Source: Bradyrhizobium sp. CCGB12
GTDB taxonomy: Bacteria; Pseudomonadota; Alphaproteobacteria; Rhizobiales; Xanthobacteraceae
Assembly (NCBI RefSeq): GCF_024199845.1
Contig: NZ_JANADO010000001.1
Coordinates: 3,410,001 to 3,474,000, forward strand
Direction: 5' to 3'
Length of the DNA stretch: 64,000 nucleotides
Under the pieces are notes generated by a model. The model worked only from the letters and a program-made list of their open reading frames with translations. It was not told where the DNA came from and searched no databases. A program made the translations under genes and the position numbers. Positions 37,597 through 48,322 of this stretch are shown here, one piece after another. Within the stretch, counting starts at the first letter, position 1; each line of letters begins with the position of its first letter.

Positions 37597-38042
37597 TTAG
37601 CTCCGCCGCGGCACGATCGCGATCGGCGTGAAGGTGTAGACCTCCTCGCCGTTCTGGTTGAACATCGTCCACTTCACCAGCGCGATGCCCTGCGGCCTCG
37701 ACTTGGACGGCGTCAGGCTCATGACCTCCCCGACCAGATGCAGGCGGTCATTGGGCCGCACCGGAATGGTCCAGCGCAGGCCATCGACGCCCGCGCCGAT
37801 GAGCGGGTGCGGACCGAACGGACGGGTCTGGATCGCGAGGTTCATGGCAATTGCGGCGGTGTGCCATCCTGAGGCAGCGAGCCCCTTGAACAGGGTGTCC
37901 TTGGCGGCCTCGTGGTGAGATGCATCGGCTGCGGATCGAACTCGGCGGCGAAGCGCTTGATGTCGGCCTCGGTGACCTCGACCTCGGGAGATCTGAACCG
38001 CATTCCGATCGTGAGATCGTCGAACCATTCGACCTGCGCCAT
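37597..38042 (-). pseudogene. MaoC-like dehydratase, frameshifted
   Basis: The start codon 38042 (MAQVEWFDDLTIGMRFRS) and first 42 residues (to FDPQPMHL) are in one frame, and the rest (HEAAKDTLFKGLAASGWHTAAIAMNL to VPRRS) is in another. At about 37918-37922 the coding strand reads CATCTCACCACGAG, where CATCTCGACCACGAG would restore MHLDHEAAKDTLF. One added base gives a full 148-residue (R)-hydratase/MaoC protein with the expected hot-dog motif GLRWTIPVRPNDRLHL. It is either a recent pseudogene or a sequence error. MaoC-type enzymes hydrate enoyl-CoA. Confidence 0.78.
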
Positions 38043-38228
38043 AATTTTGCCTCGCAATCTGATACGCCGCCCCCGAAGAGGCGGCTAAAAGGCTTGAGAA
38101 ATAGCGGAGACCGCAGCGCACAAACCAGCCGGTGGTTCCCCGCGAAACCCCTTTCCCAATACGACGAAACACGCCTGAAACAGATCGCCGCTTAAGTAGT
38201 TGTCAAAATAAATACAGGGACGGCTACC

Positions 38229-38312
38229 ATGCAATTCTTCCTCGACCTGCTCTATGAGTACTCCTGCTGCCAAAGCCTCGTTGCCCAGCCAACACGGGAG
38301 GACGAGCTATGA
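38229..38312 (+). CDS. Very short ORF coupled to a small membrane protein
   Basis: ATG 38229 with AGGGACGG upstream opens a 27-codon frame (MQFFLDLLYEYSCC to REDEL). Its TGA overlaps the ATG of the next small ORF (ATGA at 38309-38312), suggesting translational coupling. It could be a leader peptide or a small hydrophobic protein. Evidence is limited to the RBS and the overlap. Confidence 0.4.
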   Translation: MQFFLDLLYEYSCCQSLVAQPTREDEL

Positions 38313-38401
38313 TCGAGCTGATCTCCGGCCTCCTCGCCCTTTGCAGCATCGGCGTCTTCGCGGCCCATGCGCTGGATGCTTACCGCACCACGCACCACTG
38401 A
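38309..38401 (+). CDS. 30-residue small membrane protein with AHALDAYR motif
   Basis: A strong Shine-Dalgarno (GGGAGGACGAGCT) precedes ATG 38309. The product has one hydrophobic helix (IELISGLLALCSIGVFAAHALDAYR) followed by TTHH. The end AHALDAYR closely matches AHAIDAMR in a second tiny ORF at 46870-46950 on the minus strand. Both probably belong to a family of single-helix inner membrane peptides that automatic gene finding misses. Function unknown. Confidence 0.62.
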   Translation: MIELISGLLALCSIGVFAAHALDAYRTTHH

Positions 38402-38422
38402 CGGCTCCGCCCGTTTCCGGCG

Positions 38423-38845
38423 CTAGAAGGGCCGCCGGTAAAAGTGCTCCGAATGCGTTGCCGGCGGAAACCGGTTGGCGAGCGCAAGCGCGCCCCTTTC
38501 GTCGGTCTCGAGCGCAATCTTCTGTGCCAGCATCACATCGCCCGGCACGAGGAAACCCGACGGGACGAAGCACCATCCCATCGTCGCGATACCCGCCTCG
38601 TTGATCTCGTGGACATTGGCCGCGGTGCCGTAGTGGATGCGATAGGTCTTGCCGGTATCGCAGCCGATGACGTCGAAATACCGGTGCTCCTCGAATTGCA
38701 CGCGTTGTGTCGGCGAGAGCCATTCGGCGAGCAGCCGGCGGCCGCGGGCGTCCGGCGTGTTCTCGCCGAAGAAGCGCCGATAGAGTTCGCGCAGCGCATG
38801 CAAGCGCGCACGCGCCGGGGCGCGGAGCCAAACCGCCGCGATCAT
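38423..38845 (-). CDS. Conserved hypothetical protein
   Basis: A 140-residue basic protein. An N-terminal amphipathic Arg-rich part (RAPARARLHALRELYRRFFG) is followed by LLAEWLSPTQRVQFEEHRYFDVIGCDTGKTYRIHYGTAANVHEI and GDVMLAQKIALETDERGALALANRF. No signal peptide. The family seems conserved in Bradyrhizobiaceae but I know of no function. It follows the 73-residue gene after 12 bp on the same strand, so the two form an operon. Confidence 0.78.
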   Translation of the reverse strand: MIAAVWLRAPARARLHALRELYRRFFGENTPDARGRRLLAEWLSPTQRVQFEEHRYFDVIGCDTGKTYRIHYGTAANVHEINEAGIATMGWCFVPSGFLVPGDVMLAQKIALETDERGALALANRFPPATHSEHFYRRPF

Positions 38846-38857
38846 GACCAGCTCAGA

Positions 38858-39079
38858 TCAACCGCCGACCAGGCGGGGATAGAACAGCGTTTCCTGAGCG
38901 GTCGGATCGAATGACCGGATACGGGTAACCTCGCCCGGCCCGGTCCGCAGCGCGGCGGTGAAGCCCGCTCCGGTCAGCTCCCGAAAGCGCCGTTCGGCCC
39001 GCGCCAGCGCTTCGGCATTGTCAGGATCAAACTCGTGGCGCGTGTCGCCCGTCTGATCCATCACGATCTGGGTTGCCAT
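38858..39079 (-). CDS. Small conserved hypothetical protein
   Basis: A 73-residue protein beginning MATQIVMDQTGDTRHEFDP; ATG 39079 was chosen because GAGGAGACTCACC precedes it. It has a helix (NAEALARAERRFRELTG) and a C-terminal part GEVTRIRSFDPTAQETLFYPRL. First gene of a two-gene unit with the 140-residue protein. Function unknown. Confidence 0.75.
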   Translation of the reverse strand: MATQIVMDQTGDTRHEFDPDNAEALARAERRFRELTGAGFTAALRTGPGEVTRIRSFDPTAQETLFYPRLVGG

Positions 39080-39192
39080 GGTGAGTCTCCTCATGCCCAG
39101 CCCCGAACTTGATCAAAGCAAACCTCGTGCCGTCAGTTCCTGATGGCAACAACTTTCTCTTGCCGACGCATCACGCCTTGCTGAGCAGCCTC

Positions 39193-39229
39193 AAGCGCGA
39201 GGAGATCAGGATGAATCGTCCTCGCGCTT
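39193..39229. terminator. Hairpin with U-rich tail between convergent or neighbouring units
   Basis: AAGCGCGAGGA (39193-39203) and TCCTCGCGCTT (39219-39229) form a perfect 11-bp stem with a 15-nt loop, followed on the plus strand by TTAGATTGTTGTTT. It could terminate transcription, although the loop is long. It lies in the gap between the lytic transglycosylase gene and the small hypothetical genes. Confidence 0.45.
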
Positions 39230-39244
39230 TAGATTGTTGTTTAA

Positions 39245-39289
39245 GCATCATCTTTTCAGAAAACCGCTGCATACTTTTCTGGATCATGC
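39245..39289. repeat. GCATGATC-type Bradyrhizobium intergenic repeat
   Basis: The segment GCATCATCTTTTCAGAAAAC to CTTTTCTGGATCATGC is an imperfect inverted repeat. I recognise it as a variant of a very common intergenic element in Bradyrhizobium and Rhodopseudomonas (GCATGATCTTTTCGGAAAAC, then CCGGATCATGC). It ends just before the stop codon of the lytic transglycosylase gene and may act as its terminator hairpin. Confidence 0.7.
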
Positions 39290-39290
39290 T

Positions 39291-40109
39291 CTAGCGCGAG
39301 GCGGCTGCCCCTCCTCCTTCGTCGATCTGCCGGCCCATCAGCGCGATTGCCTTCTGATAGACGCCGGCCGCATTCCAAGCCTCGATTGCGACGAAATTCG
39401 GCTCGCCCGGCTGGTAACCGGCTCCTGCGCGCCAACCATGGGCCTTGAGGAAATTCGCTGTCGAATTCAGCGCGTTGGCGGCCACTTCGAGATTGCCGGT
39501 ACCATAGGCCAGGATGTTCTTGGGCATGAACTGGGTCTGGCCGACCTCGCCATGCATGGAGCCGCGGGTCGCCCCCGACAGCGTGCCGCGGTCGATCAGC
39601 TTCAAGGCGGCATAGAGCTGATCGGTGAAGAATTCGGGACGGCGGCAGTCATAGGCCAAGGTCGCGATCGACGACAGCATGTTCTGGTTGCCGCGCTGAC
39701 TGCCGAAGCCGGTCTCCATGCCCCAAATCGCGATCAGCGGCCCCGGCGGGACGCCGTAGCGCTGCTGGATCGAGGCGAACAAGGCGGCCTGCGACTGCTT
39801 GAGCTGCCGGCCCTTGGCAACGATGGTGGTGGCGCCCCGCTTGGCTAGGAACTGGTCGAGCGTCAGCGAAAAGCTGCGCTGGCCGCGATCGGCCGCGATG
39901 GTCGCACTGGCGTAATTGGTCTGCATCAGGGCCGAGAGCGCGGTGGGGCCGACGCCCTTGCCCTGCGCCTCCGCGCTGAACTCGCGCTTCCAGGCCTCGA
40001 ACCCGGCCGGCGAGCTACCGCATTGCGCGGCCTCGGCGGTGGGCGCCAGAGAGAGAAGCAGCGCAGTGGCGCCGATCATGGCCGTCACAACGGTCCTGCT
40101 CTTGGTCAT
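39291..40109 (-). CDS. Lytic murein transglycosylase (MltB/SLT type)
   Basis: A 272-residue exported enzyme. A signal peptide (MTKSRTVVTAMIGATALLLSLAPTAEAA) leads to a domain with the catalytic glutamate region IAIWGMETGFGSQRGNQNM and GEVGQTQFMPKNILAYGTG, typical of family 3 (MltB-like) lytic transglycosylases. ATG 40109 has GAGGAACGAGGA upstream. It cleaves the glycan backbone of peptidoglycan to form 1,6-anhydro-muropeptides, for cell wall turnover or to open space for envelope machines. No peptidoglycan-binding domain is present. Confidence 0.93.
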   Translation of the reverse strand: MTKSRTVVTAMIGATALLLSLAPTAEAAQCGSSPAGFEAWKREFSAEAQGKGVGPTALSALMQTNYASATIAADRGQRSFSLTLDQFLAKRGATTIVAKGRQLKQSQAALFASIQQRYGVPPGPLIAIWGMETGFGSQRGNQNMLSSIATLAYDCRRPEFFTDQLYAALKLIDRGTLSGATRGSMHGEVGQTQFMPKNILAYGTGNLEVAANALNSTANFLKAHGWRAGAGYQPGEPNFVAIEAWNAAGVYQKAIALMGRQIDEGGGAAASR

Positions 40110-40226
40110 TCCTCGTTCCTCTCTCCTGGGACGCGCGACCGGCTCGCGCGGACGCATGATCCTACGCCGGCTCTGATCGCTCAAGCCCCGCTTGACGCAA
40201 CGGGCACCTTGACACCGGAACGATCC

Positions 40227-40375
40227 CTACCCTTCGCCGGCGCGGCCGAGCAGGAATTCCACCATGATGCCCTGGTGCTGTTCGTACATGTCCGTGCCGG
40301 TCCCCGTCACGCAGCCGGCCTTTCGGGCCGCTGCGATGAAAGGCGAGATTTCGGGCTTGGTGATGACGCAGCCGC
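40227..40375 (-). pseudogene. C-terminal fragment of a shikimate dehydrogenase-like gene
   Basis: The minus-strand frame ending at 40227 reads CVITKPEISPFIAAARKAGC, then VTGTGTDMYEQHQGIMVEFLLG, close to the last 45 residues of shikimate/quinate dehydrogenase relatives (VxxPEITPFxxAAR..GC....G..M...Q...M..F). Upstream of that the frame turns into unrelated sequence with no start, so only the tail of a former gene remains. The exact left limit of homology is uncertain. Confidence 0.6.
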
Positions 40376-40464
40376 AATAGGCTGACGGTGGGAGGCTGAT
40401 GACATCGAATCGCCTATGATAACGTACAGCCGCGTGGCGCCGGTAGGTGGCGGGATCACGCCGC

Positions 40465-42324
40465 TCAAGCCGACATCGGGGAGCCGCCCGCCTCCACCGC
40501 GGTCCCATAGGTCATTTCCAGACCATCCAGGTTGCCCTCCCTGCGCCACTTGTCGAGCAGCCGCAGGAACGCCACCGGCCCGCGCCAATATTGGCTGTTT
40601 CTTGCCGCGATCGGATCGAGCACGCCTTCATTGTTGTAATAACCGGGCGTGCATTCGGCGAGATAAGTCTGGCGGCCAAGCGCGGCCCTGACGACCTCAT
40701 CGACCCAAGCCCTCTCGGCCGCGAGCGTCGGCTCCAGGGTTCGCGCTTTGCGCTTGCGCGCCTCGGCGATGACGTAGGCGATGTGCTGCGACTGCTCGTC
40801 GATGATGTGCGGGAAATTGGCGCTCTGGCCGGCCTGCACCGTGACGATCAGGAAGCAGTTCGGAAAACCGCGGCTGTAGAAGCCGTGCAGCGTCTTGACG
40901 CCGTCGCGCCAGCGTTCGGACAGGCTGATGCCGTCGCGGCCGTACACCTCAAATCCCATGCGGCGGGCGTAATCGGTGCCGACCTCGAAGCCGCTGGCAT
41001 AGATCAGGCAATCGAGCTCATAGGCTTTGCCGTCGACCACGACCGCATTCTCGGTGATGTGCTCGACGCCCCGCCCCATGGTATCGACGAGATGCACGTT
41101 CGGGCGATTGAAGGTGTCGAGATATTCGTCGTGGAAGCACGGCCGCTTGCAGAACGCCTTGTACCAGGGCTTGAGCGCTGCGGCGGCAGCTTCATCCTTC
41201 ACAACCGCGTCGACGCGGGCGCGGATCTCCTCCATCTTGCGATAGTCGGCCTGCTCGATCACCTTCAGCGCCTCTTGCATCGAGGTCACCGGCTGCGGTT
41301 GGCGGCGCGGCGCCAGCAGGATCTCACCGAGCAGGCCAGTCCAGCCGTCCTGCACCAGATCCTGCTCGAACGGCTCGCCCGAGATCACGGCCGTGAAATT
41401 GTCCATGCGCTCGCGCTGCCAGCCGGACTTGAGGCTTTGCGCCCAGGCTGGATCGGTCGCCCGGTCGTCGCGCACGCCGATCGCCGATGGCGTGCGCTGG
41501 AAGACATAGAGCTCTTTCGCGGAACGGCCGAGATGCGGCACGCATTGAACGGCCGTGGCGCCCGTGCCGATGATGCCGACGCGCTTGTCGGCAAGGCCAG
41601 TGAGACCGCCCTCCGCCGTGCCGCTGGTGTAGCCATAGTCCCAGCGGCTGGTGTGAAAGCTGTGGCCCTTAAATGTCTCGATGCCGGGAATGCCTGGCAG
41701 CTTTGGGCGGCTCAGCGGTCCGCCGGCGAGGATGACGAAGCGCGCCTGGATACGGTCACCGCGATCGGTCTCGACCAGCCAGCACCCCTCCTCGTCCTGC
41801 CACGTCATGCGCGAGATCACGGTCTGAAACAGCGCACGCTCGTAGAGACCGAAGTGCCGGCCGATGCGGCGGGAATGCTCGTAGATCTCGGGCGCACGCG
41901 CATATTTGCGCACCGGCATGTAGCCGGTCTCTTCCAGGAGCGGCAGGTAGATGTAGCTCTCGGTATCGCAGGCAGCGCCCGGGTAGCGATTCCAGTACCA
42001 GGTGCCGCCGAAGTCGGCCGCCTTTTCCACGATACGAAAATCATCGATGCCGGCTTCGCGCAGCCGTGCACCACAGAGCAAACCACCGAAGCCGCCACCA
42101 ACGATGAGCACTTCGGTCTGTTCGCTGACGGATGCGCGCGCAAATCCGGGATCGGCCCAGGGATCGTCGAGGTAGCGGCCGAATTCGCCGGTCGCCTCGA
42201 CATACTGCGCTTTGCCTTCGCTGCGCAAACGGCGGTCGCGCTCGTCGCGATAGCGCGCACGAAGGGCGGAGATATCGACCGTAGGTTCGCCAGCTGCGCC
42301 GGTCTTGTGTTTTTCCGCTGACAT
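40465..42324 (-). CDS. Flavin-dependent monooxygenase, Baeyer-Villiger type
   Basis: A 619-residue enzyme. ATG 42324 (MSAEKHKTG) has GGAGGAGACGA upstream. An N-terminal extension of about 65 residues precedes the first FAD Rossmann motif ([21 protein letters not shown]). The BVMO fingerprint FxGxxxHxxxW appears as [12 protein letters not shown], and the NADPH motif is [11 protein letters not shown]. The conserved ATG/D region SGFEVGTDY is present. These enzymes convert ketones to esters or lactones with NADPH and O2, for example in cyclic ketone, steroid or acetone-type degradation. It is divergent from an acyl-CoA ligase gene. Confidence 0.93.
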   Translation of the reverse strand: MSAEKHKTGAAGEPTVDISALRARYRDERDRRLRSEGKAQYVEATGEFGRYLDDPWADPGFARASVSEQTEVLIVGGGFGGLLCGARLREAGIDDFRIVEKAADFGGTWYWNRYPGAACDTESYIYLPLLEETGYMPVRKYARAPEIYEHSRRIGRHFGLYERALFQTVISRMTWQDEEGCWLVETDRGDRIQARFVILAGGPLSRPKLPGIPGIETFKGHSFHTSRWDYGYTSGTAEGGLTGLADKRVGIIGTGATAVQCVPHLGRSAKELYVFQRTPSAIGVRDDRATDPAWAQSLKSGWQRERMDNFTAVISGEPFEQDLVQDGWTGLLGEILLAPRRQPQPVTSMQEALKVIEQADYRKMEEIRARVDAVVKDEAAAAALKPWYKAFCKRPCFHDEYLDTFNRPNVHLVDTMGRGVEHITENAVVVDGKAYELDCLIYASGFEVGTDYARRMGFEVYGRDGISLSERWRDGVKTLHGFYSRGFPNCFLIVTVQAGQSANFPHIIDEQSQHIAYVIAEARKRKARTLEPTLAAERAWVDEVVRAALGRQTYLAECTPGYYNNEGVLDPIAARNSQYWRGPVAFLRLLDKWRREGNLDGLEMTYGTAVEAGGSPMSA

Positions 42325-42500
42325 TCGTCTCCTCCGCGGCAGACACCGCTTCGCCGGCAGTTCGCATGAAGTTAGCCCTGAAAAAGTGCCGCACGCAATC
42401 ACGTCGCTCGCTTTTTGCGTGAACGCCGCGTGACGTTCCGCTAACCTCAAACGCAAATCACGAGCGTACGCCGCGCAACGACGTGGCTGTGGAGGAGACC

Positions 42501-44126
42501 ATGCAGGGATTGATGATGGACATGCCGCTGCTGATCAGCGGCCTGATCCAGTACGCCGCCGACTATCACGGCGAAGCGGAGATCGTCGCGCGCGAGATCG
42601 AGGGCGACATCCACCGCTACACCTATGCCGACGCTCATCCGCGCATCAAGCGCATAGCGCTGGCCCTGAAGCGGCTCGGCATGACGCAAGGCGACCGCGT
42701 CGGCACGCTGGCCTGGAATACCCATCGCCATTTCGAGATGTTCTATGCCGCACCGGGCATGGGCTATGTGCTGCATACCGTCAACCCCCGGCTGTTTCCC
42801 GAGCAGCTCGTCTACATCATCAACCACGCGGAAGACCGCCTGCTGTTCATCGACCGCGCCACGCTACCCATCGTCGAGGCGATCGCGCCGCAATTGACGA
42901 CGATCGCGGCCTATGTGGTGATGTCCTCGCGCGAGCGGATGCCGGAGACGGAACTGGCAAACGTCCATTGCTATGAGGAACTGCTGGAAAAGGAGAACGA
43001 CGCCGGCTTCGCCTGGCCCGAGTTCGACGAGAAATCCGCCTCTACCATCTGCTACACCTCGGGCACGACGGGCAATCCCAAGGGCGTGATCTATTCGCAC
43101 CGCGCCGCGATCCTGCAGACCATGACCTGCTGCAATTTCGACTTCCTGCCGGGCCATGTCGAAGGCGTGCGCGAGGCGATGATGCCGATGGCGCCGCTGT
43201 TCCACGGCAATGGCTGGAATATGCCATTCACCGCGCCCTATACCGGCTCGAAGCTGGTGCTGCCCGGCCGCAACTACGAACCCGACAAGCTCCATGAATT
43301 GCTCGAAGGCGAGAGAGTGACGCTGTCGGCGGGCGTGCCGAGCTTCTGGCTGATCCTGCTCGACTGGCTCGGTCGCACCGGCAACAAATTCACGACGCTG
43401 CGCGCGACGCTGTCGTCGGGCTCGGCGCCGCCGCGCGCGATGGTCGAGAAGCTCAAGCGCGACTACAATATCGACTACATCCAGGCCTGGGGCATGACCG
43501 AGGCGTTGGGCTGCTCGATGCCGGGCCTGCGGCCGGGCTCGGAGCATCTCGGCGACAAGGAGAAGTTCGACCGGCGCCAGGTCTCCGGCCGCGCCTGTTT
43601 CGGCACGGCCTTGCGCATCGTCGACGACGCCGGCAACGAGCTGCCGCGCGACGGCAAGACCGTCGGCCATCTGCGCGCTCGCGGCCCCTGGGTCGCCTCC
43701 GGCTACATGAAGTTAGAGGAGGGCCTCGACCGCGACGGCTGGCTGATCACCGGCGACATGGCGGTGATCGACAGCCAAGGCCACGTCACCCTGACCGACC
43801 GCTCGAAGGACGTGATCAAGTCCGGTGGCGAATGGATCTCCTCGATCCAGCTAGAAGACGTCGCCTTGTCCCATCCCGATGTGCTTCAGGCCGCCGTGGT
43901 CGCGATTTCCCACGAGAAATGGCAGGAGCGCCCCCTGCTCCTCGTCGTGCGCAAGAAGGGCGCGACCGTCGATGGCAAAACGCTGCTCGAGCACATGCGC
44001 CCGAAGATCGCGAGCTGGTGGATGCCCGACGCCGTCGAATTCCTGGACGAATTCCCGATGACGGGCACCGGCAAGGTGTTGAAATCGGCGCTGCGCGAGA
44101 AGTTCAGGGAATACCGCGTCGCTTGA
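42501..44126 (+). CDS. Fatty acid-CoA ligase (AMP-binding family)
   Basis: A 541-residue acyl-CoA synthetase. ATG 42501 has GGAGGAGACC upstream. The P-loop-like motif is [20 protein letters not shown], the A4/A5 region is [15 protein letters not shown] and the hinge is [21 protein letters not shown]. The end carries the acylation lysine region [17 protein letters not shown]. It most resembles medium/long-chain fatty acid and methylmercaptopropionate-type ligases. It activates carboxylic acids in two steps with ATP and CoA. Downstream are a GH172 protein and an acyl-CoA dehydrogenase. Confidence 0.93.
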   Translation: MQGLMMDMPLLISGLIQYAADYHGEAEIVAREIEGDIHRYTYADAHPRIKRIALALKRLGMTQGDRVGTLAWNTHRHFEMFYAAPGMGYVLHTVNPRLFPEQLVYIINHAEDRLLFIDRATLPIVEAIAPQLTTIAAYVVMSSRERMPETELANVHCYEELLEKENDAGFAWPEFDEKSASTICYTSGTTGNPKGVIYSHRAAILQTMTCCNFDFLPGHVEGVREAMMPMAPLFHGNGWNMPFTAPYTGSKLVLPGRNYEPDKLHELLEGERVTLSAGVPSFWLILLDWLGRTGNKFTTLRATLSSGSAPPRAMVEKLKRDYNIDYIQAWGMTEALGCSMPGLRPGSEHLGDKEKFDRRQVSGRACFGTALRIVDDAGNELPRDGKTVGHLRARGPWVASGYMKLEEGLDRDGWLITGDMAVIDSQGHVTLTDRSKDVIKSGGEWISSIQLEDVALSHPDVLQAAVVAISHEKWQERPLLLVVRKKGATVDGKTLLEHMRPKIASWWMPDAVEFLDEFPMTGTGKVLKSALREKFREYRVA

Positions 44127-44231
44127 ACCGATAGCGCATCGCGTTTGGGTCAATTCCGTGTGCGGTCTTCACCTTTTGGTCAATTCGCGGGCGATATATC
44201 GGGATGTCGCTAATCCCTTATCGAGGATTCC

Positions 44232-45350
44232 ATGGCGTTTTCCGGATTGGGCCTGCATCTCGGCAACCTCTCGCTTCTGTCGCATGCGCAGACGCGCTCG
44301 ATCAGCCCCGAGAACTTTACCGGCGAGAAGAGCAAAGGCGGCATGTCCGTCGACGGCTCCGCTGCACGCCAGGCCCGCGATCTCGGCCAGGGCTGGAAGG
44401 TCTCGCCCTATGTCGTCATCGAACCGGGCGCGACATTCACGCTCGCCGACATCGAAGGTCAGGGCGCGATCCAGCAGATCTGGATGACGCTGGCGCGCGG
44501 GCGTCTGCGTCATTCGATCCTGCGCGTCTACTGGGACGACCAAGAGCAGCCCAGTGTCGAATGCCCGGCCGGCGATTTCTTCGCCTGCGGCTGGGAAGAA
44601 TTCGCGCAGGTCTCATCGCTCGCGGTCTGCGTCAATCCCGGCCGCGCCTTCAACTGTTACTGGGAGATGCCGTTCCGCAAGCGCGCCCGCTTCACGCTGG
44701 AGAACCGCAGCGAGGAGCAGCTCACGGTCTACTACCAGATCAACTACACCCTGACCGACGTGCCGGAAGATTGCGCCTATTTCCATGCGCAGTTCAGGCG
44801 CACCAATCCGCTGCCGTACAAGGAGGTCTATACCATCCTTGAGGGTATCAGCGGCGCCGGCCATTACGTCGGCACCTACATGGCCTGGGGCGTCAACAAC
44901 AACGGCTGGTGGGGCGAAGGCGAGATCAAGTTCTACATCGACGGCGACGGCGCATTCCCGACGATCTGCGGGACCGGCACCGAGGACTATTTCTGTGGTG
45001 CCTACAATTTCGATCCCTATGTCGCGCATTCCGGCCAGGGGCCGGCGCAGCAATCACGCTACCAGGAATTCACCACGCCCTACGCCGGCTTGCCGCAGGT
45101 GATCCGCCCTGACGGCGTCTACAGGTCGCAACAGCGTTTCGGCATGTACCGTTGGCACATCCCCGATCCCGTGCGCTTCCGCTCCGATCTGCGTGTGACC
45201 ATCCAGGCGTTGGGATGGCTGCCGGGCGTCAAGGAAGCAAAATACCTTCCGTTGCAGGACGATATCGCCTCGGTCGCGTTCTGGTACCAGACGCTGCCGA
45301 CCGCCCCTTTCCCGAAGCTTCCCGGGCCCGATTATCTCGAAATCGGCTGA
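44232..45350 (+). CDS. DUF2961 / glycoside hydrolase family 172 protein
   Basis: A 372-residue protein with the DUF2961 hallmarks: [54 protein letters not shown], the TEDYF motif ([16 protein letters not shown]) and [14 protein letters not shown]. Family GH172 includes alpha-D-fructofuranosidases and D-arabinofuranosidases that form trimers; the Glu of TEDYF is among the catalytic residues. There is no signal peptide, so it is cytoplasmic. Its place between a CoA ligase and an acyl-CoA dehydrogenase (34 bp before the latter) is unexpected for a sugar hydrolase. Confidence 0.88.
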   Translation: MAFSGLGLHLGNLSLLSHAQTRSISPENFTGEKSKGGMSVDGSAARQARDLGQGWKVSPYVVIEPGATFTLADIEGQGAIQQIWMTLARGRLRHSILRVYWDDQEQPSVECPAGDFFACGWEEFAQVSSLAVCVNPGRAFNCYWEMPFRKRARFTLENRSEEQLTVYYQINYTLTDVPEDCAYFHAQFRRTNPLPYKEVYTILEGISGAGHYVGTYMAWGVNNNGWWGEGEIKFYIDGDGAFPTICGTGTEDYFCGAYNFDPYVAHSGQGPAQQSRYQEFTTPYAGLPQVIRPDGVYRSQQRFGMYRWHIPDPVRFRSDLRVTIQALGWLPGVKEAKYLPLQDDIASVAFWYQTLPTAPFPKLPGPDYLEIG

Positions 45351-45384
45351 TCCAGCCGACGTCCATCGATCAAGGAGACGAAAG

Positions 45385-46596
<1,212 letters not shown>

Positions 46597-46645
46597 GGAG
46601 CCGTTAGCTCATCGCTCCCTGGAGAATCAGCATCGGGATGGGAGT

Positions 46646-46750
46646 CTAATCGATGCTTGGCGGATCCTGGGTGGATGCAGACGAACTCTGCTTCCAAATT
46701 CCTTCGAGTATTGCTCCGAAAATGATGACCGGCAGATAAAGCGCAAGCAT
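46646..46750 (-). CDS. 34-residue small membrane protein
   Basis: ATG 46750 has a strong site (CAGGAGGACTACGATC) upstream. The product starts with a hydrophobic segment LALYLPVIIFGAILEGIW and ends with a polar tail (KQSSSASTQDPPSID). It is one of three tiny minus-strand ORFs in 46.6-47.2 kb. The function is unknown. Confidence 0.55.
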   Translation of the reverse strand: MLALYLPVIIFGAILEGIWKQSSSASTQDPPSID

Positions 46751-46869
46751 GATCGTAGTCCTCCTGCTGTGACAACCTTGGCCTTCAGGCCAGGTTCCTC
46801 GAATTGACACCCGCCCGCGTCGGAACATTCTCGTCGAGAGCTACCGACAAAAACGAGTCGCGGCGAGTA

Positions 46870-46950
46870 TCAGGAACGCATCGCGTCAATCGCATGAGCG
46901 ATCAGAACGACTGCGCTCGCGGCAATGAGAAATACAAACAACCAGCTCAC
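46870..46950 (-). CDS. 26-residue small membrane protein with AHAIDAMR motif
   Basis: A GTG start at 46950 with GGAGGCGGAC just upstream opens a frame for one hydrophobic helix (SWLFVFLIAASAVVLIAHAIDAMR, then S and a stop). Its end, AHAIDAMR, is nearly the same as AHALDAYR in the 30-residue ORF at 38309-38401. The recurrence of the motif at two loci supports a real family. Function unknown. Confidence 0.6.
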   Translation of the reverse strand: MSWLFVFLIAASAVVLIAHAIDAMRS

Positions 46951-47071
46951 GTCCGCCTCCAATCCCGGAAGTGAACGCGCTCATCCATGCACAGTCAAAA
47001 ACCATCGGCCTGGAACTGCTATTCAGCGGTTCGCTGATGCTTCGCAGCAACAAGTGCATCCGCTGTCGGCC

Positions 47072-47143
47072 CTATCGGCAGAACGCCAAAAGGAGCAACG
47101 TGCCGACGACGCAGGCTGCTAGGACTAAAAACCAATCGCCCAT
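47072..47143 (-). CDS. 23-residue small membrane peptide
   Basis: ATG 47143 follows GGGGAACCTGT and encodes MGDWFLVLAACVVGTLLLLA, then FCR and a stop: a single hydrophobic helix with almost no tail. Support is only the composition, the ribosome binding site and its position next to two similar ORFs. Confidence 0.45.
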   Translation of the reverse strand: MGDWFLVLAACVVGTLLLLAFCR

Positions 47144-47252
47144 ACAGGTTCCCCGACTCACATACGCCGATCAGGATTAGCCCTGCGATTTGGCATTGAA
47201 ACGCTTGTTGCCGGTTTTCCCCAAGCCAAGCGTGATCCATCTCCGCGCAGCG

Positions 47253-48119
47253 TTAGTCCAATACCTCCACCGTCACGGAGCGGCCGGCGACCAGCGACAT
47301 GGCGTCGGGAACATGGTCCAGCGCGATGCGCACGGGGACACGCTGGGCGAGCCGCACCCAGCTGAAGGTCGGGTTGACGTTGGCGAGCATGCTGGCGCCT
47401 TCCGCGCGATCGCGGTCCTCGATACCGGCGGCGATGCTCTCGACATGGCCTGACAGCTTCAGCTTCTCGCCCATCAGGCGGACCTGCACCTTGTCGCCAA
47501 TGCGGATGCGCGCGAGTTTTGTCTCCTCGAAATAGCCTTCGACATGCAGTGTGTCGGTGTCGACCAGCGCCATCACGCCCTTCCCGGCCGTGACGTAGGC
47601 GCCGGGACGCAGATCCATGTTGGTGATCACGCCGTTCACGGAGGCGTGGACCTCGCTGCGATCAAGATTGAGCTGGGCGACCGCACGGTCCGCAACGGCG
47701 GCGTCGAAGGCCGCCTTGGCCTGCAGCTGGGTGGACAGAACCTGCTCCTGCTTTTGCTGCGAGACCGCATCGGTCGTCAGCGCGCTATACCGTTTCAAAT
47801 CGGAATTGGCCTGATCGAGCGTGGCCTGATGGCCGGCGACAGAGGCATCAGCCTGCCGCAGCGCCAGCGCAAAACGCTCGCGGTCGATCCTGAACAGAAC
47901 GTCGCCGCGATGGACCTTCTGGTTGTCCTTGACCAGCACCTCTGTAACGAAGCCGGACACGTCGGGCGCGACCTGCACGACGTCGGCTCGGACACGGCCA
48001 TCGCGGGTCCAGGGCGACTCCATATAGTAGACCCAGAGCTCGCGTCCGACCGCGAGCGCGGCGACGACGGCAAGGACTGTCAGCGCGAGGCGACCGAGCC
48101 AGGCGAAATTTCCCTTCAT
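47253..48119 (-). CDS. HlyD-type periplasmic adaptor of an aromatic acid efflux system (AaeA-like)
   Basis: A 288-residue membrane fusion protein. It has an N-terminal anchor (LALTVLAVVAALAVGRELWVYYM), then SPWTRDGRVRADVVQVAPDVSGFVTEV, typical of EmrA/AaeA adaptors, a helical hairpin and C-terminal ARIRIGDKVQVRLMG. ATG 48119 overlaps the DUF1656 stop as ATGA. It pairs with the FUSC protein encoded upstream to pump aromatic carboxylic acids or similar compounds. Confidence 0.9.
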   Translation of the reverse strand: MKGNFAWLGRLALTVLAVVAALAVGRELWVYYMESPWTRDGRVRADVVQVAPDVSGFVTEVLVKDNQKVHRGDVLFRIDRERFALALRQADASVAGHQATLDQANSDLKRYSALTTDAVSQQKQEQVLSTQLQAKAAFDAAVADRAVAQLNLDRSEVHASVNGVITNMDLRPGAYVTAGKGVMALVDTDTLHVEGYFEETKLARIRIGDKVQVRLMGEKLKLSGHVESIAAGIEDRDRAEGASMLANVNPTFSWVRLAQRVPVRIALDHVPDAMSLVAGRSVTVEVLD

Positions 48120-48322
48120 GAGAGATACTCCGAGAGATAGACGACGCCGCCGAGAAGGCAGACGAAAATCGCGAAATCGAACAGTGCGCGATGCCAGACC
48201 AGCCGGTAGAGGTCGAAGCGCTGCATGAGCCGGCGCAGAAGCGCACTCAGGACATAGGCGACGATGATCCACAGGAGCAGCGCCGGCACGAGCACGCCGT
48301 AGATGTCGACCACATATCTCAT
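48116..48322 (-). CDS. DUF1656 family small membrane protein (AaeX-like)
   Basis: A 68-residue protein with two hydrophobic helices (VLVPALLLWIIVAYVLSALL and ALFDFAIFVCLLGGVVYL) and the family start DIYGVLVP. DUF1656/AaeX proteins are always encoded between FUSC and HlyD genes. It overlaps both neighbours by 4 bp (ATGA on each side). The role in the pump is unknown. Confidence 0.92.
   Translation of the reverse strand: MRYVVDIYGVLVPALLLWIIVAYVLSALLRRLMQRFDLYRLVWHRALFDFAIFVCLLGGVVYLSEYLS

Noticed and set aside
40447..42321. Plus-strand open frame of about 620 codons opposite the monooxygenase
   Set aside because: Shadow of a gene with complete FAD, BVMO and NADPH motifs.
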